In this document: positions 44,332 to 53,368 of the stretch, in pieces | How the letters are laid out: each line of letters begins with the position of its first letter | How positions within the stretch are numbered: position 1 is the first letter of the stretch | Source of the DNA: Sideroxydans lithotrophicus | GTDB lineage: Bacteria; Pseudomonadota; Gammaproteobacteria; Burkholderiales; Gallionellaceae | DNA: 64,000 nt | NCBI GenBank assembly: GCA_020723185.1 | Contig: DYJI01000005.1 | Span: 124,001 to 188,000, forward strand | Direction of reading: 5' to 3' | Position numbers and translations under genes: made by a program | Notes under the pieces: generated by a model | What the model was told of the DNA's origin: nothing | Seen by the model: the letters and a program-made list of their open reading frames with translations, nothing else | Databases searched by the model: none

Positions 44332-45338
44332 TATCTCTTCAATTGGTATTGTCTGACTGCCTTGTTATGCTCTACCAGACTACGGGAGAAATGCGAACTG
44401 CCATCTCCTTTTGCCACGAAGTACAACTCTTTGCCCAGCGGGGCATGCATGGCCGCCTGGATGGACTCCAAGCCCGGCAATGCAATCGGCGTGGGCGGCA
44501 AGCCATAGCGAGTATAGGTGTTGTAGGGCGTATCAGTAGTCAGATCACGTCGGCGCAGGTTACCGTCGAAGGTTTCCCCCATGCCGTAGATCACAGTCGG
44601 ATCGGTCTGCAAACGCATGCGTTTTGCCAAGCGATTCAGGAATACGGTGGCGATCATGGGGCGATCACTGGCTTTGCCTGTTTCTTTCTCAATAATGGAG
44701 GCCAGTGTCAGCGCTTCATATGGAGTTTTGAGCGGACTCCCGGGATCCCGTTGCTGCCAAGCAGCCTCTAGATGGCGTTTCATGGTCTGATATGCTTGCC
44801 TGTATACGGTCAAGTCACTGGCTCCGGTCGTAAAGAAGTAGGTGTCAGGGAAAAACAGACCTTCGGCGGCAGTTTCACTCACCCCTATGCTTTTCAGCAG
44901 CTCGACTTCGTTCATGCCCACACTGTCATGACTTATCTTTGGATGCGCATCAACCAGCTTGCGGAATTCCTTGAACGTGGTGCCCTCGATGATGCGGACC
45001 TGTATCTGTCGCCGATCGGTCCTGCCCTCTATGAGCATCTCCAGCAAGCCGAATAACGAGACAGGTTGTTCAAGATAATAATTACCGAACTTAATCCGCT
45101 TTGCCTTGCCGGTCACACGAGCCAGCATCAAGAAAGACCCTTCGCTCCGAAGTACACCCGCCTGTTTTAATTTTTCGGCCGTATTCGCCAGAGTCCCTCC
45201 CTCCTCGATCTTGAATTCGATCGGCAGATTGTTCAAAGGCAGGTTCGAAAACAGCTGATAGCCAATAAATGCCAAAACCAAAGTCATGGCAAAGAACAGG
45301 GAACCGATTACATTCAGTGTGTTAGTTCTGCGCATCAT
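44331..45338 (-). CDS. mltG: Endolytic transglycosylase MltG
   Basis: Inner-membrane lytic transglycosylase that cuts nascent glycan strands. The 335 residues comprise an N-terminal membrane anchor (VIGSLFFAMTLVLAFIGYQL), a LysM-like subdomain, and the YceG catalytic domain with LASIIEKETG (catalytic Glu) and PPTPIALPGLESIQAAMHP-type end. It overlaps pabC by 17 bp; the second codon is also ATG, leaving a one-codon uncertainty. Confidence 0.94.
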   Translation of the reverse strand: MMRRTNTLNVIGSLFFAMTLVLAFIGYQLFSNLPLNNLPIEFKIEEGGTLANTAEKLKQAGVLRSEGSFLMLARVTGKAKRIKFGNYYLEQPVSLFGLLEMLIEGRTDRRQIQVRIIEGTTFKEFRKLVDAHPKISHDSVGMNEVELLKSIGVSETAAEGLFFPDTYFFTTGASDLTVYRQAYQTMKRHLEAAWQQRDPGSPLKTPYEALTLASIIEKETGKASDRPMIATVFLNRLAKRMRLQTDPTVIYGMGETFDGNLRRRDLTTDTPYNTYTRYGLPPTPIALPGLESIQAAMHAPLGKELYFVAKGDGSSHFSRSLVEHNKAVRQYQLKR

Positions 45339-46131
45339 TCAACCACGACTGGATCGCCAGCGAGATCTTCCGCTGACTAAAGACTTTATCTTGCACTCTG
45401 GCGACGGGCCACAGGCCGAACACGCTGTTCACCAGAAATATCTCGTCGGCTTGCAGCAGATCGTTCAAATTCAATCGAGCCACAGCGCATGAGACACCAT
45501 GGTATCCCGCCCAGGCGATCACGCGATCCCTTTGTACGCCAGCCACTCCGTTTTCCGACAGATCCGGTGTGGACAATCTTCCGTTGCTCACCGCGAACAC
45601 ATTGGAACGGGTTCCGGATATTACAAAGCCCGCTTCGTCCTCCAGCAACCCTTCGGCTGCGCCGGCGGCCTGACACTCGGCTGCTGCAAGGACGTTCTCC
45701 AGTCGGTTCAGATGCTTGATGCCCGCCAATCGCGGTTGACGGGAAAGCTTCAGGTCGCACAGATGGGGTTTGATACCGTCTGTATAGAAGGTGGCGTCAT
45801 ACACAGGTGCCGTGTGGAAGCTGACCACGCGCGTGGGACTGGAGCGTAACGGTGGCGCATAGCCGCGCTCCCCTAGCCCACGGGTCACCATGATCTTGGC
45901 AACACCGCTTCCCGCCCCGGACAGCTGCGCTATTTCCTGCAGCACGACATCCTCACCGGGGCATGGGATCTGCAAGGCGTGACAATCGTGGCGCAGCTTT
46001 CCGAAATGACGCGCCCAGCAAAATGGGCTTCCCTGCTGGACACGGAGTGTTCGAAACACGCCGTCGCCATAGGAAAGCCCTCGATCTGCTACTGCAATGG
46101 TATCAGCCGGTTCGCCGTTGACCAGCATCAC
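45322..46131 (-). CDS. pabC: Aminodeoxychorismate lyase
   Basis: PLP fold-type IV enzyme that releases pyruvate from 4-amino-4-deoxychorismate to give p-aminobenzoate for folate. Its 269 residues include DRGLSYGDGVFRTLRV, the Schiff-base Lys in GIKHLNRLENVLAA, and VISGTRSNVFAV. Its position between fabF and mltG is standard. ATG 46128 (second codon) is an equal start. A branched-chain aminotransferase-like or D-amino acid transaminase role is less likely given the context. Confidence 0.92.
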   Translation of the reverse strand: MMLVNGEPADTIAVADRGLSYGDGVFRTLRVQQGSPFCWARHFGKLRHDCHALQIPCPGEDVVLQEIAQLSGAGSGVAKIMVTRGLGERGYAPPLRSSPTRVVSFHTAPVYDATFYTDGIKPHLCDLKLSRQPRLAGIKHLNRLENVLAAAECQAAGAAEGLLEDEAGFVISGTRSNVFAVSNGRLSTPDLSENGVAGVQRDRVIAWAGYHGVSCAVARLNLNDLLQADEIFLVNSVFGLWPVARVQDKVFSQRKISLAIQSWLNDAQN

Positions 46132-46142
46132 GGTCCAGGAAG

Positions 46143-47375
46143 TCAGACCTTACGGAACACCAAGGTGCCGTTAGTCCCGCCAAATCCGAAGTTGTTGTTC
46201 ATCGCCACATCGATCCTCATGTCGCGCGCCGTATTGGCGCAGTAATCCAGATCGCATTCCGGATCCTGCTCGAAGATGTTGATGGTCGGTGGCGAGATCT
46301 GGTTATGGATCGCCAGCACGGAGAACAGGGATTCGATACCGCCCGCACCACCCAGTAAGTGTCCGGTCATCGACTTGGTGGAGTTCACTACCAGCTTCTT
46401 GGCGTGATCGCCGAAGGCCGCCTTGATGGCATCGGATTCGTTCTTGTCGCCGAGCGGAGTAGATGTTCCATGCGCATTGACGTACTGCACGTCGCTTGCA
46501 CCGACACCCGCATCGCGCATCGCATTCAACATGCTGCGCTTTGGACCATCCATGTTGGGTGCTGTGATGTGATAGGCATCCGCACTCATGCCGTATCCGG
46601 CCACCTCGGCATAGATTCTGGCACCACGCGCCTTGGCATGCTCATACTCTTCAAGCACCAGCACGCCCGCGCCTTCGCCCAACACGAAACCGTCGCGATC
46701 CTTGTCCCACGGACGGCTGGCTGTAGCCGGATCGTCATTGCGGGTGGATAGCGCGCGCGAAGCAGCAAAACCGCCTACCGCCAAGGGGCAAACGGTCGAT
46801 TCGGCACCACCGGCCACCATCACGTCAGCATCGCCATACTGGATCATGCGCATCGCTTCACCGATGCTGTGGGTTCCAGTAGTACAAGCAGAGACCACTG
46901 CGAAGTTCGGACCACGCAGACCGAACATGATGGAGAGATTGCCGGAGATCATGTTGATGATGGTTCCGGCAATGAAGAATGGGGATATCTTGCGCGGACC
47001 GCCGGCAAGATATTCGTTTTGAGTCTCTTCGATGGAAGGAAGACCACCGATACCGGAACTGACGCAAACACCGATACGATCGGCATTTGCTTCCGTCACC
47101 TCGATCCCGCTGTCCTTGAAGGCCTCGATCCCGGCCGCCATGCCCAAGTGGATGAATCTATCCATCCGTCGGGCATCTTTCGCCGGGATATATTGCGTCG
47201 CATCGAAATCCTTGACTTCGCCAGCGATCTGGCTGGCCAGAGCGGAAGCATCGAATCGTGTGATCCGGGTGATCCCGGACTTGCCTGCCACGATGTTTTG
47301 CCATGTTGCGGCGACACCGTTACCTACGGGAGTGACCGCCCCGAGGCCGGTCACTACGACTCTTCGCTTAGTCAA
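46143..47375 (-). CDS. fabF: Beta-ketoacyl-ACP synthase II
   Basis: Condensing enzyme for fatty-acid elongation, 410 residues. Catalytic Cys in VVSACTTGTHSIGEAM, His in NAHGTSTPLGDKNE and in KSMTGHLLGGAGG, and the C-terminal NNNFGFGGTNGTLV. It lies 33 bp after acpP, its carrier substrate, and 11 bp before pabC. Confidence 0.96.
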   Translation of the reverse strand: MTKRRVVVTGLGAVTPVGNGVAATWQNIVAGKSGITRITRFDASALASQIAGEVKDFDATQYIPAKDARRMDRFIHLGMAAGIEAFKDSGIEVTEANADRIGVCVSSGIGGLPSIEETQNEYLAGGPRKISPFFIAGTIINMISGNLSIMFGLRGPNFAVVSACTTGTHSIGEAMRMIQYGDADVMVAGGAESTVCPLAVGGFAASRALSTRNDDPATASRPWDKDRDGFVLGEGAGVLVLEEYEHAKARGARIYAEVAGYGMSADAYHITAPNMDGPKRSMLNAMRDAGVGASDVQYVNAHGTSTPLGDKNESDAIKAAFGDHAKKLVVNSTKSMTGHLLGGAGGIESLFSVLAIHNQISPPTINIFEQDPECDLDYCANTARDMRIDVAMNNNFGFGGTNGTLVFRKV

Positions 47376-47408
47376 ACTGGACTCCGATGATATTTTGGAT
47401 GATAGGGA

Positions 47409-47645
47409 TTACTTGGAATGCGCGTTGACGTAGTCCAGCGCTTGCTGAACGGTAGTGATCTTTTCTGCGTCTTCGTCAGGAATCTCAACGCCGAATTCCT
47501 CTTCCAGCGCCATCACCAGTTCAACCGTGTCCAAAGAGTCTGCGCCCAGATCGTTCACAAAGGACGATTCGTTCTTGATCTCAGACTCGTTCACGCCCAA
47601 TTGTTCTGCGACGATTTTTCTAACGCGTTGTTCGTTGTTGGACAT
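47409..47645 (-). CDS. acpP: Acyl carrier protein
   Basis: Carrier of growing acyl chains, 78 residues, with the phosphopantetheine Ser in [23 protein letters not shown] 47645 is chosen because GGGAG lies 7 nt upstream; the in-frame ATG at 47651 would leave a single base after the ribosome site. It has its own promoter after fabG, consistent with the need for high expression. Confidence 0.97.
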   Translation of the reverse strand: MSNNEQRVRKIVAEQLGVNESEIKNESSFVNDLGADSLDTVELVMALEEEFGVEIPDEDAEKITTVQQALDYVNAHSK

Positions 47646-47685
47646 TGTCATACTCCCATTTAGTTAATGTATAAAAAACGCGGGC

Positions 47686-47713
47686 ATTCTACCAAACTCG
47701 CGCCGAATTCCAA
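47686..47713 (-). promoter_or_regulatory. Promoter of acpP
   Basis: TTGGAA (47713-47708), 16-nt spacer, TAGAAT (47691-47686), discriminator GCCCGCG, between fabG and acpP. Confidence 0.55.
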
Positions 47714-47721
47714 ACTACCGC

Positions 47722-48465
47722 TTACTCCATGTACATGCCGCCATTGACATGCACTGTTGTTCCCGTGATATAGGCAGCGCCCGGCCCCGCCAGGAATGCC
47801 ACTGTCGCTGCGATATCTTCTGGTGTCCCCAGCCGTTTCAACGGCACATGCTCGACCAGCTTGGCGCGCTGCTCGTCGCCGAGCGCCTGCGTCATGTCAG
47901 TGTCAATGAACCCCGGTGCCACGCAGTTCACGGTGATGTTGCGGCTGCCGATCTCCTGCGCCAGTGATTTGCTGAAGCCGACCATGCCAGCCTTGGAAGC
48001 TGAATAGTTGGTCTGGCCGGGATTGCCGCTGCTGCCCACCACCGATGAGATGTTGATGATGCGGCCCGCACGTGCCTTCATCATCGCGCGCAGCACTGCG
48101 CGGGACAGGCGAAACACGGATTTAAGGTTGGTGGCCAAGACTTCATCCCACTCCTCTTCGCTCATGCGCGCCAGCAGGTTGTCCTTGGTGATGCCTGCAT
48201 TGTTGACCAGGATGGTGACTTCGCCGAATTGCTTGCGCAGGGTGTCCAGCACCAGATCGATCTGTGCAGCGTCGTTCACATTCAGCGCCATACCAGTGCC
48301 AGACACACCCGCCACGGCAAGATATTCGCTAATCGTCTGAGCTCCCTTGTCGCTGGTGGCCGTACCGATCACGGTCGCTCCCTGCTTACCCAGCTCCAGA
48401 GCGATAGCTTGTCCGATGCCGCGCGATGCGCCGGTAACCAGGGCGATCTGTCCTTGCAATGTCAT
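47722..48465 (-). CDS. fabG: 3-oxoacyl-ACP reductase
   Basis: NADPH-dependent reductase of the fatty-acid cycle. The 247-residue SDR has TGASRGIGQAIALELG, NNAGITKDNLLARM, ISSVVGSSGNPGQTNYSASK (catalytic Ser and YxxxK) and the C-terminal ITGTTVHVNGGMYME. It lies 10 bp after fabD. Confidence 0.96.
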   Translation of the reverse strand: MTLQGQIALVTGASRGIGQAIALELGKQGATVIGTATSDKGAQTISEYLAVAGVSGTGMALNVNDAAQIDLVLDTLRKQFGEVTILVNNAGITKDNLLARMSEEEWDEVLATNLKSVFRLSRAVLRAMMKARAGRIINISSVVGSSGNPGQTNYSASKAGMVGFSKSLAQEIGSRNITVNCVAPGFIDTDMTQALGDEQRAKLVEHVPLKRLGTPEDIAATVAFLAGPGAAYITGTTVHVNGGMYME

Positions 48466-48475
48466 AACTCCCCCT

Positions 48476-49408
48476 TTATGCGAGTGCGGCCAAAGCTGCC
48501 TTCAGCGCTTCGCCGTCGTTGATGGCCATGGCCTGCTGATTGGTGTCGATGCGTTTGTTCAAGCCGGCCAATACCTTGCCCGGCGCGCATTCCACGTTAT
48601 GCGTGATGCCCTGCTTACCGAATGCCTGAACCGTCTCGACCCAGCGCACCGGCGAGTACAACTGGCGTACCAGCGCATCCTTGATCCTCGCAGCATCGTT
48701 ATAGGCGGCGACATCGGCATTATGCAGGACCGGGACGGCAGGTGTTGTGACCGTCACACCCGCCAGATAGGAACTCAACTTCCGGGCTGCTCCCTGCAAC
48801 AGACTGCAATGCGACGGCACGCTCATCGGCAGCATCAAGGCACGCTTGGCACCCTTGGCCTTGGCCAGCTCCATGCCGCGCTCGACTGCCGAGCGGTTGC
48901 CCGCGATCACCACCTGCCCCGGAGAGTTGTAGTTCACGGCTTCCAGCACTTCACCCTGCGCACCTTCGGCACAGACTGCGCGCACAGCCTCATCCTCCAA
49001 GCCGAGGATGGCGGCGATACCGCCCACGCCTTCCGGCACGGCTTCCTGCATGCACTGCGCGCGGTAGCGCACCAAGGGCAAGGCATCGGCAAAAGTCAAA
49101 GCGCCCGCAGCGACCAGCGCTGTATATTCGCCCAGACTGTGACCGGCCATCATGACCGGCTGGGTGCCGAGCTGCGATTCCCACGCACGATAGACCGCCA
49201 CACCGGCGGTCAGCATGATGGGTTGCGTGTTGACCGTGGCATTCAGTTCTGCGTCTTCACCTTCAGCGACCAGCTGCCACAGATCCTGCTTGAGCACATC
49301 CGAAGCTTCTGCGAAGGTATCGCGCACGGCTATGAAGTCCGCATAACCATTCATCATGCCACGCGACTGGGAACCCTGACCGGGGAATACGAAAGCGAAA
49401 CGAGCCAT
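48476..49408 (-). CDS. fabD: Malonyl CoA-acyl carrier protein transacylase
   Basis: Loads malonate on ACP. The 310 residues start with FAFVFPGQGSQSRGM and contain the active-site Ser in MAGHSLGEYTALVAAG, the Arg of LVRYRAQCMQ, and the His of SVPSHCSLL. It lies 11 bp after fabH. Confidence 0.96.
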   Translation of the reverse strand: MARFAFVFPGQGSQSRGMMNGYADFIAVRDTFAEASDVLKQDLWQLVAEGEDAELNATVNTQPIMLTAGVAVYRAWESQLGTQPVMMAGHSLGEYTALVAAGALTFADALPLVRYRAQCMQEAVPEGVGGIAAILGLEDEAVRAVCAEGAQGEVLEAVNYNSPGQVVIAGNRSAVERGMELAKAKGAKRALMLPMSVPSHCSLLQGAARKLSSYLAGVTVTTPAVPVLHNADVAAYNDAARIKDALVRQLYSPVRWVETVQAFGKQGITHNVECAPGKVLAGLNKRIDTNQQAMAINDGEALKAALAALA

Positions 49409-49419
49409 TTATATAAGTC

Positions 49420-50352
49420 CTACCACTTGATGAGTACTGCGCCCCAGGTGAACCCGCCACCAACGGCTTCAATGAGAATGTTCTGGCCAGACTTGATGCT
49501 TCCGGCGCGCACTGCGACATCCAGTGCCAACGGGATGGATGCGGCCGATGTGTTGCCATGCAAACCGACAGTCTGCACGACCTTATCCATGGACAACCCC
49601 AGCTTCTTGGCCGTCGCTTCGATGATGCGGATGTTGGCTTGGTGCGGCACTAACCAGTCGATATCGGTACCGGCAAGCCCCTGCTCTTCCAGCAGCTCCT
49701 CAACAACATCACTTAATACCTTGACTGCAAACTTGAATACAGACTGCCCGTCCATGGAAATCTTGGGATCTGCCTTGAGCATCTCACGATGACGACCATC
49801 TGCATGCAACTTGGCACCGACGATGCCAGGCTCCTCGGAAGCACGCAAAACGACAGCCCCTGCCCCATCCCCGAACAGCACACAGGTCGTGCGATCGTTC
49901 CAGTCCAGCATGCGCGACAACACTTCGGCCCCGACGACCAGAACGGTTTTTGCCTGGCCACCACGGATATACAGGTCGGCCGTATTCAATGCGTACACGA
50001 ATCCGCCACAGACTGCCTGCACATCGAAGGCCGGGGAGCCGTTTCGAATACCCAGCTTGTCTTGCAGGATACAGGCCGTACTCGGGAATGGCATGTCCGG
50101 CGACGTCGTTGCGACGATGACGAGGTCTATCTCGTCAGCCAGAATACCTGCCGCTTCGATCGCTTTGAGACTGGCCTGACAGGCCAGATCGCTGGACAAC
50201 TCCCCGTCTGCCGCCACATGGCGCTCGGAGATACCGCTACGGGAGAATATCCAGTCATGCGATGTATCGACCATCTTCTCGAGATCGAAGTTGGTCACCG
50301 TCCTGGCAGGCAGGTAACTTCCTGTGCCGATGATTCTGGAATAAGTCTTCAA
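49420..50352 (-). CDS. fabH: Beta-ketoacyl-ACP synthase III
   Basis: Initiates fatty-acid synthesis by condensing acetyl-CoA with malonyl-ACP. The 310 residues have the catalytic Cys in [13 protein letters not shown], His in VPHQANIRI and Asn in [15 protein letters not shown]. No ATG fits: TTG 50352 gives the family start ([14 protein letters not shown]), overlaps the plsX stop (TTGA) and is preceded by GGGGAGG. Codons further upstream belong to plsX in another frame. Confidence 0.93.
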   Translation of the reverse strand: MKTYSRIIGTGSYLPARTVTNFDLEKMVDTSHDWIFSRSGISERHVAADGELSSDLACQASLKAIEAAGILADEIDLVIVATTSPDMPFPSTACILQDKLGIRNGSPAFDVQAVCGGFVYALNTADLYIRGGQAKTVLVVGAEVLSRMLDWNDRTTCVLFGDGAGAVVLRASEEPGIVGAKLHADGRHREMLKADPKISMDGQSVFKFAVKVLSDVVEELLEEQGLAGTDIDWLVPHQANIRIIEATAKKLGLSMDKVVQTVGLHGNTSAASIPLALDVAVRAGSIKSGQNILIEAVGGGFTWGAVLIKW

Positions 50353-51392
50353 ACAGCCTCCCCTCCGTTGGCCTGGCGCGCGATATGCCATTTTTCTATG
50401 TGTTCGCTGATATGTTCCAGCATACCACCCCGCGCCTCTTCTGCTGCACGCTCGATCGCACATTCGAAGGCAAAGGCATCTGCCGAGCCGTGGCTCTTGA
50501 CCACGATCCCCTTCAGACCCAAGAAACTTGCACCGTTATAACGACGGTGATCGAGACGATGCTTGAAAGCCTTCAATACCGGCAATGAGACCAACGCTGC
50601 GATCTTGGTCAGTGCGTTGCGGCCGAACCCTTCTTTAAGGAACCCGCCCATCATCTTGGCCACGCCTTCTGCGGTCTTCAACGCGACATTACCGACAAAT
50701 CCGTCACAAACAACCACGTCCGTGACACCCTTGAAGATATCGTCGCCCTCGACATTGCCATAGAAGTTTAAATCGCTTGCTTGCAGCAACTCCCCTGCCT
50801 TTTTGACAGTCTCGTTGCCCTTGATGTCTTCACTGCCGATATTCAGCAGGCCGACGGTAGGGTTCGCCTTGTGTTCCAGCGCGGTGACCAGCGTGCTCCC
50901 CATCAACGCGAACTGCAGCAGATGCTCCGCAGTGCAGTCGACATTGGCTCCCAGATCGAGCATGCAGACTTGACCGGAGTGGGTGGGCAGATAGGAAGCG
51001 ATAGCCGGCCGATCGATGCCGGGCAGCGTCTTCAGGACATATCGCGCGGTTGCCATCAGCGCTCCGGTGTTACCGGCACTGACACAGGCGGAGGCCTCGC
51101 TGCTCTTCACCAGATTGATGGCGACACGCATGGAGGAGTCCTTCTTGCCGCGCAGAGCGGACTGAGGCTGCTCATCCATACCGACCACTTCCGTACTGTG
51201 ATGGATGCGCAGATTCTGACGGTCATGAGGAAAACCCAGGACATCCAGCTCGGATCGAATCGCATCAGCCACACCGACCAATACGATGACATCTTCCGCA
51301 TGCTTGTCGAGGTAGGACATCGCTGCCGGCACCGTTACGGATACCCCATGGTCGCCGCCCATGGCATCAATAGCGATCGTGACACCCATCAA
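50349..51392 (-). CDS. plsX: Phosphate acyltransferase PlsX
   Basis: Makes acyl-phosphate from acyl-ACP for phospholipid synthesis. The 347 residues start [20 protein letters not shown] and contain [10 protein letters not shown] and [19 protein letters not shown] 51389 is an equal start. It is separated from rpmF by about 80 bp that hold a strong hairpin and a T-run, and overlaps fabH by 4 bp. Confidence 0.95.
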   Translation of the reverse strand: MMGVTIAIDAMGGDHGVSVTVPAAMSYLDKHAEDVIVLVGVADAIRSELDVLGFPHDRQNLRIHHSTEVVGMDEQPQSALRGKKDSSMRVAINLVKSSEASACVSAGNTGALMATARYVLKTLPGIDRPAIASYLPTHSGQVCMLDLGANVDCTAEHLLQFALMGSTLVTALEHKANPTVGLLNIGSEDIKGNETVKKAGELLQASDLNFYGNVEGDDIFKGVTDVVVCDGFVGNVALKTAEGVAKMMGGFLKEGFGRNALTKIAALVSLPVLKAFKHRLDHRRYNGASFLGLKGIVVKSHGSADAFAFECAIERAAEEARGGMLEHISEHIEKWHIARQANGGEAV

Positions 51393-51407
51393 TCTTCCTC
51401 AATTACG

Positions 51408-51453
51408 AAAAAAAGCCGAACGCAAGCCATCCCAGTATCTTCGGGATGGCTTG
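51408..51453 (-). terminator. Hairpin and T-run between rpmF and plsX
   Basis: Perfect 11-bp stem CAAGCCATCCC/GGGATGGCTTG (51453-51423) with a 9-nt loop, followed 8 nt later by seven T (51414-51408). The spacing is long for a classical terminator, so it may attenuate plsX relative to rpmF or protect the rpmF end. Confidence 0.45.
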
Positions 51454-51471
51454 GAAGCATATACGAAGTGC

Positions 51472-51651
51472 TTATTCTGATTTGGTGTTGACGACCTTCT
51501 TGCCACGATAATAGCCGCTCGGGCTGATATGGTGGCGCAGATGCGGCTCGCCGGTGGATGGCTCGATAGCCAGCGCCGGGGCTGTCAGGAAATCATGTGA
51601 ACGATGCATCCCGCGCTTGGACGGGGTCTTTTTGTTTTGTTGAACAGCCAT
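51472..51651 (-). CDS. rpmF: 50S ribosomal protein L32
   Basis: A short ribosomal protein of 59 residues: begins [20 protein letters not shown] and continues with [20 protein letters not shown]. It lacks the four zinc-binding cysteines of some L32 proteins, as expected for the proteobacterial type. AGGAG precedes the ATG. It lies 26 bp after yceD, the conserved yceD-rpmF-plsX order. Confidence 0.96.
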   Translation of the reverse strand: MAVQQNKKTPSKRGMHRSHDFLTAPALAIEPSTGEPHLRHHISPSGYYRGKKVVNTKSE

Positions 51652-51677
51652 GCTAACTACTCCTCGAAAAAACCTAC

Positions 51678-52163
51678 TTAAAATTTAGTCTTCAATTGGG
51701 CCAATATTCCGAATCGGTCATCAGCCCTTCCCGAACCTTTGCTTGCCAGCTCGCAGACACCTTCTTCATGCATTGGCGCAAAAGGGAATGAGAGAAGAAG
51801 CTCGTCTTCAACCAGCCCCACAACATCCAGCTCCTTGCTGGCCTCTATCCCGTCGACTTCATCCGATGCATCATCCTGCATCAGTTCAGCCCCCTCCAGC
51901 AATTCCAGCCGGGAGGCGATGTCTACCGGATGCAGCAGATCTTCCAGGCAACGCTGGCAACGCAAATGGCAGATCCCGCTCACATGCAACAGCAGGAACG
52001 ACTTGCCATCCTCCTGCATCCCGCGCACGGTATACCGAATAGAACCCTCGGTGCTGGCCACAGAATCCGCCAGTCTCGACAGGCCAGCAACCGCGATTTC
52101 CCCGTTCAAAGTCCTGCCGTTACGGGCAAAATCAATACTATCGATCAAAGGCCGTGCAAACAT
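51678..52163 (-). CDS. yceD: YceD family protein (DUF177)
   Basis: A 161-residue DUF177 protein. The conserved core is [18 protein letters not shown] (paired cysteines), and the protein ends in an acidic helix and [14 protein letters not shown]. The bacterial and plastid family is linked to 23S rRNA accumulation and is nearly always followed by rpmF. ATG 52163 gives [16 protein letters not shown], the usual start. The predicted promoter places transcription start only a few bases before this ATG, so the message may be leaderless. Confidence 0.9.
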   Translation of the reverse strand: MFARPLIDSIDFARNGRTLNGEIAVAGLSRLADSVASTEGSIRYTVRGMQEDGKSFLLLHVSGICHLRCQRCLEDLLHPVDIASRLELLEGAELMQDDASDEVDGIEASKELDVVGLVEDELLLSFPFAPMHEEGVCELASKGSGRADDRFGILAQLKTKF

Positions 52164-52172
52164 GAGGCGCGC

Positions 52173-52201
52173 ATGATATATATTCCCCCCTCCCCTGTCA
52201 A
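52173..52201 (-). promoter_or_regulatory. Promoter of yceD-rpmF-plsX-fab
   Basis: TTGACA (52201-52196), 17-nt G-rich spacer, TATCAT (52178-52173), discriminator GCGCGCC. Confidence 0.75.
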
Positions 52202-52222
52202 AGACACTGCACAAGGCACATC

Positions 52223-52807
52223 TTGAATCCCCAGTCACTTGTTTTGGCTTCGACTTCTATATATAGGAGTCAGTTACTGTCAGTCCTGCAGATCCCTTTT
52301 CTGACCGACGCTCCAAATATTGATGAGACCCCGCTCCCGAACGAGGATGCACGGCAAACTTCATGGCGCTTATCCCGCCTGAAAGCGGAAGCCGTCACGG
52401 CACGACACCCGGATGCCCTGATCATAGGCTCGGACCAGGTCGCCCTGTTGGACGGCGAGCAACTCGGAAAACCGATGACCCACGACAATGCGGTACGCCA
52501 GCTGCGCGCCATGCGCGGCAAAACTGTAAGCTTCTTCACCGCGTTGAGCCTGCTCAATGCCCGCACGGGCGACATGCAGACCGAAGTGGCCGAGACACAT
52601 GTCACTTTTCGCCAGCTCAGCGACCAGCAGATCGAGGACTATCTGCTGAAGGAACAGCCTTACCATTGCGCGGGCAGCGCCAAGTCCGAGGGATTGGGAA
52701 TCGCACTGATCCAGCGCATCGAAGGGAGCGACCCCAATTCACTGATCGGCCTGCCTTTGATAGCCTTGGTCGATATGCTTCAAAAACAAGGAATTAAAGT
52801 AATTTAG
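52223..52807 (+). CDS. maf: Maf family nucleotide pyrophosphatase (YceF type)
   Basis: A house-cleaning pyrophosphatase, 194 residues, with ASTSIYRSQLL (substrate loop), DETPLPNEDAR and GSDQVALLDG, then AGSAKSEGLGIALI. This position, divergent from yceD, fits the YceF/m7GTP pyrophosphatase subgroup. No ATG fits; TTG 52223 has AAGG 7 nt upstream and gives the family start (NPQSLVLASTS). Confidence 0.9.
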   Translation: MNPQSLVLASTSIYRSQLLSVLQIPFLTDAPNIDETPLPNEDARQTSWRLSRLKAEAVTARHPDALIIGSDQVALLDGEQLGKPMTHDNAVRQLRAMRGKTVSFFTALSLLNARTGDMQTEVAETHVTFRQLSDQQIEDYLLKEQPYHCAGSAKSEGLGIALIQRIEGSDPNSLIGLPLIALVDMLQKQGIKVI

Positions 52808-52899
52808 GGATTTTGGCGAGAATTTATCATTGCGGCCACTTACGCTTTCTGATATTAAAGCGCGCTTGAAAAATTCAGCTCAACTTGGAGATACACGTA

Positions 52900-53322
52900 A
52901 TGCCAGTGCAAGCGAATAAGAACACCGCCCCGTATAAACCCAAAAAGGGCGAGGCATATATGAACGCAAAACAGCTTGAGCATTTCCGCTCTGTGCTGGC
53001 CGGTTTGAAACTCGAACTGAGCCAGGATATAGACCGTACCGTGCATACCATGCAGGACGAGGCTACCGTATTCGCCGACCCGAACGACCGCGCGACGCAG
53101 GAATCCGACATGAGCCTGGAATTGCGCAACCGCGACCGCGAACGCAAGTTGATCAAGAACATCGACAAGATGCTCGGCCGTATCGATTCCGGAGACTACG
53201 GCTATTGCGATAATTGCGGCATCGAGATCGGTCTGAGCCGCTTGGAGGCCCGCCCGACCGCAACCCTTTGCATCGACTGCAAGACGTTGGACGAGATTCG
53301 GGAAAAACAGGTAGCCAAGTAA
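52900..53322 (+). CDS. dksA: RNA polymerase-binding transcription factor DksA
   Basis: Works with ppGpp in the secondary channel of RNA polymerase to repress rRNA/tRNA promoters with GC-rich discriminators. The 140 residues include the coiled coil with tip [11 protein letters not shown] (acidic tip residues) and the four-Cys zinc finger [10 protein letters not shown]...LCIDC. ATG 52900 has GGAG 9 nt upstream. Several such promoters occur in this window. A terminator follows. Confidence 0.95.
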   Translation: MPVQANKNTAPYKPKKGEAYMNAKQLEHFRSVLAGLKLELSQDIDRTVHTMQDEATVFADPNDRATQESDMSLELRNRDRERKLIKNIDKMLGRIDSGDYGYCDNCGIEIGLSRLEARPTATLCIDCKTLDEIREKQVAK

Positions 53323-53337
53323 TTCCGGCCACAGATG

Positions 53338-53366
53338 AAAGACCGGCATGAATAGCCGGTCTTTTT
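53338..53366. terminator. Terminator after dksA
   Basis: A 10-bp perfect stem AAAGACCGGC/GCCGGTCTTT with a 7-nt loop and T-run, at the junction with the convergent HDAC gene. Confidence 0.9.
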
Positions 53367-53368
53367 AT

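Noticed and set aside
48347-49792. 481-residue plus-strand frame opposite fabD/fabH
   Set aside because: Crosses two well supported minus-strand genes and has no motif.
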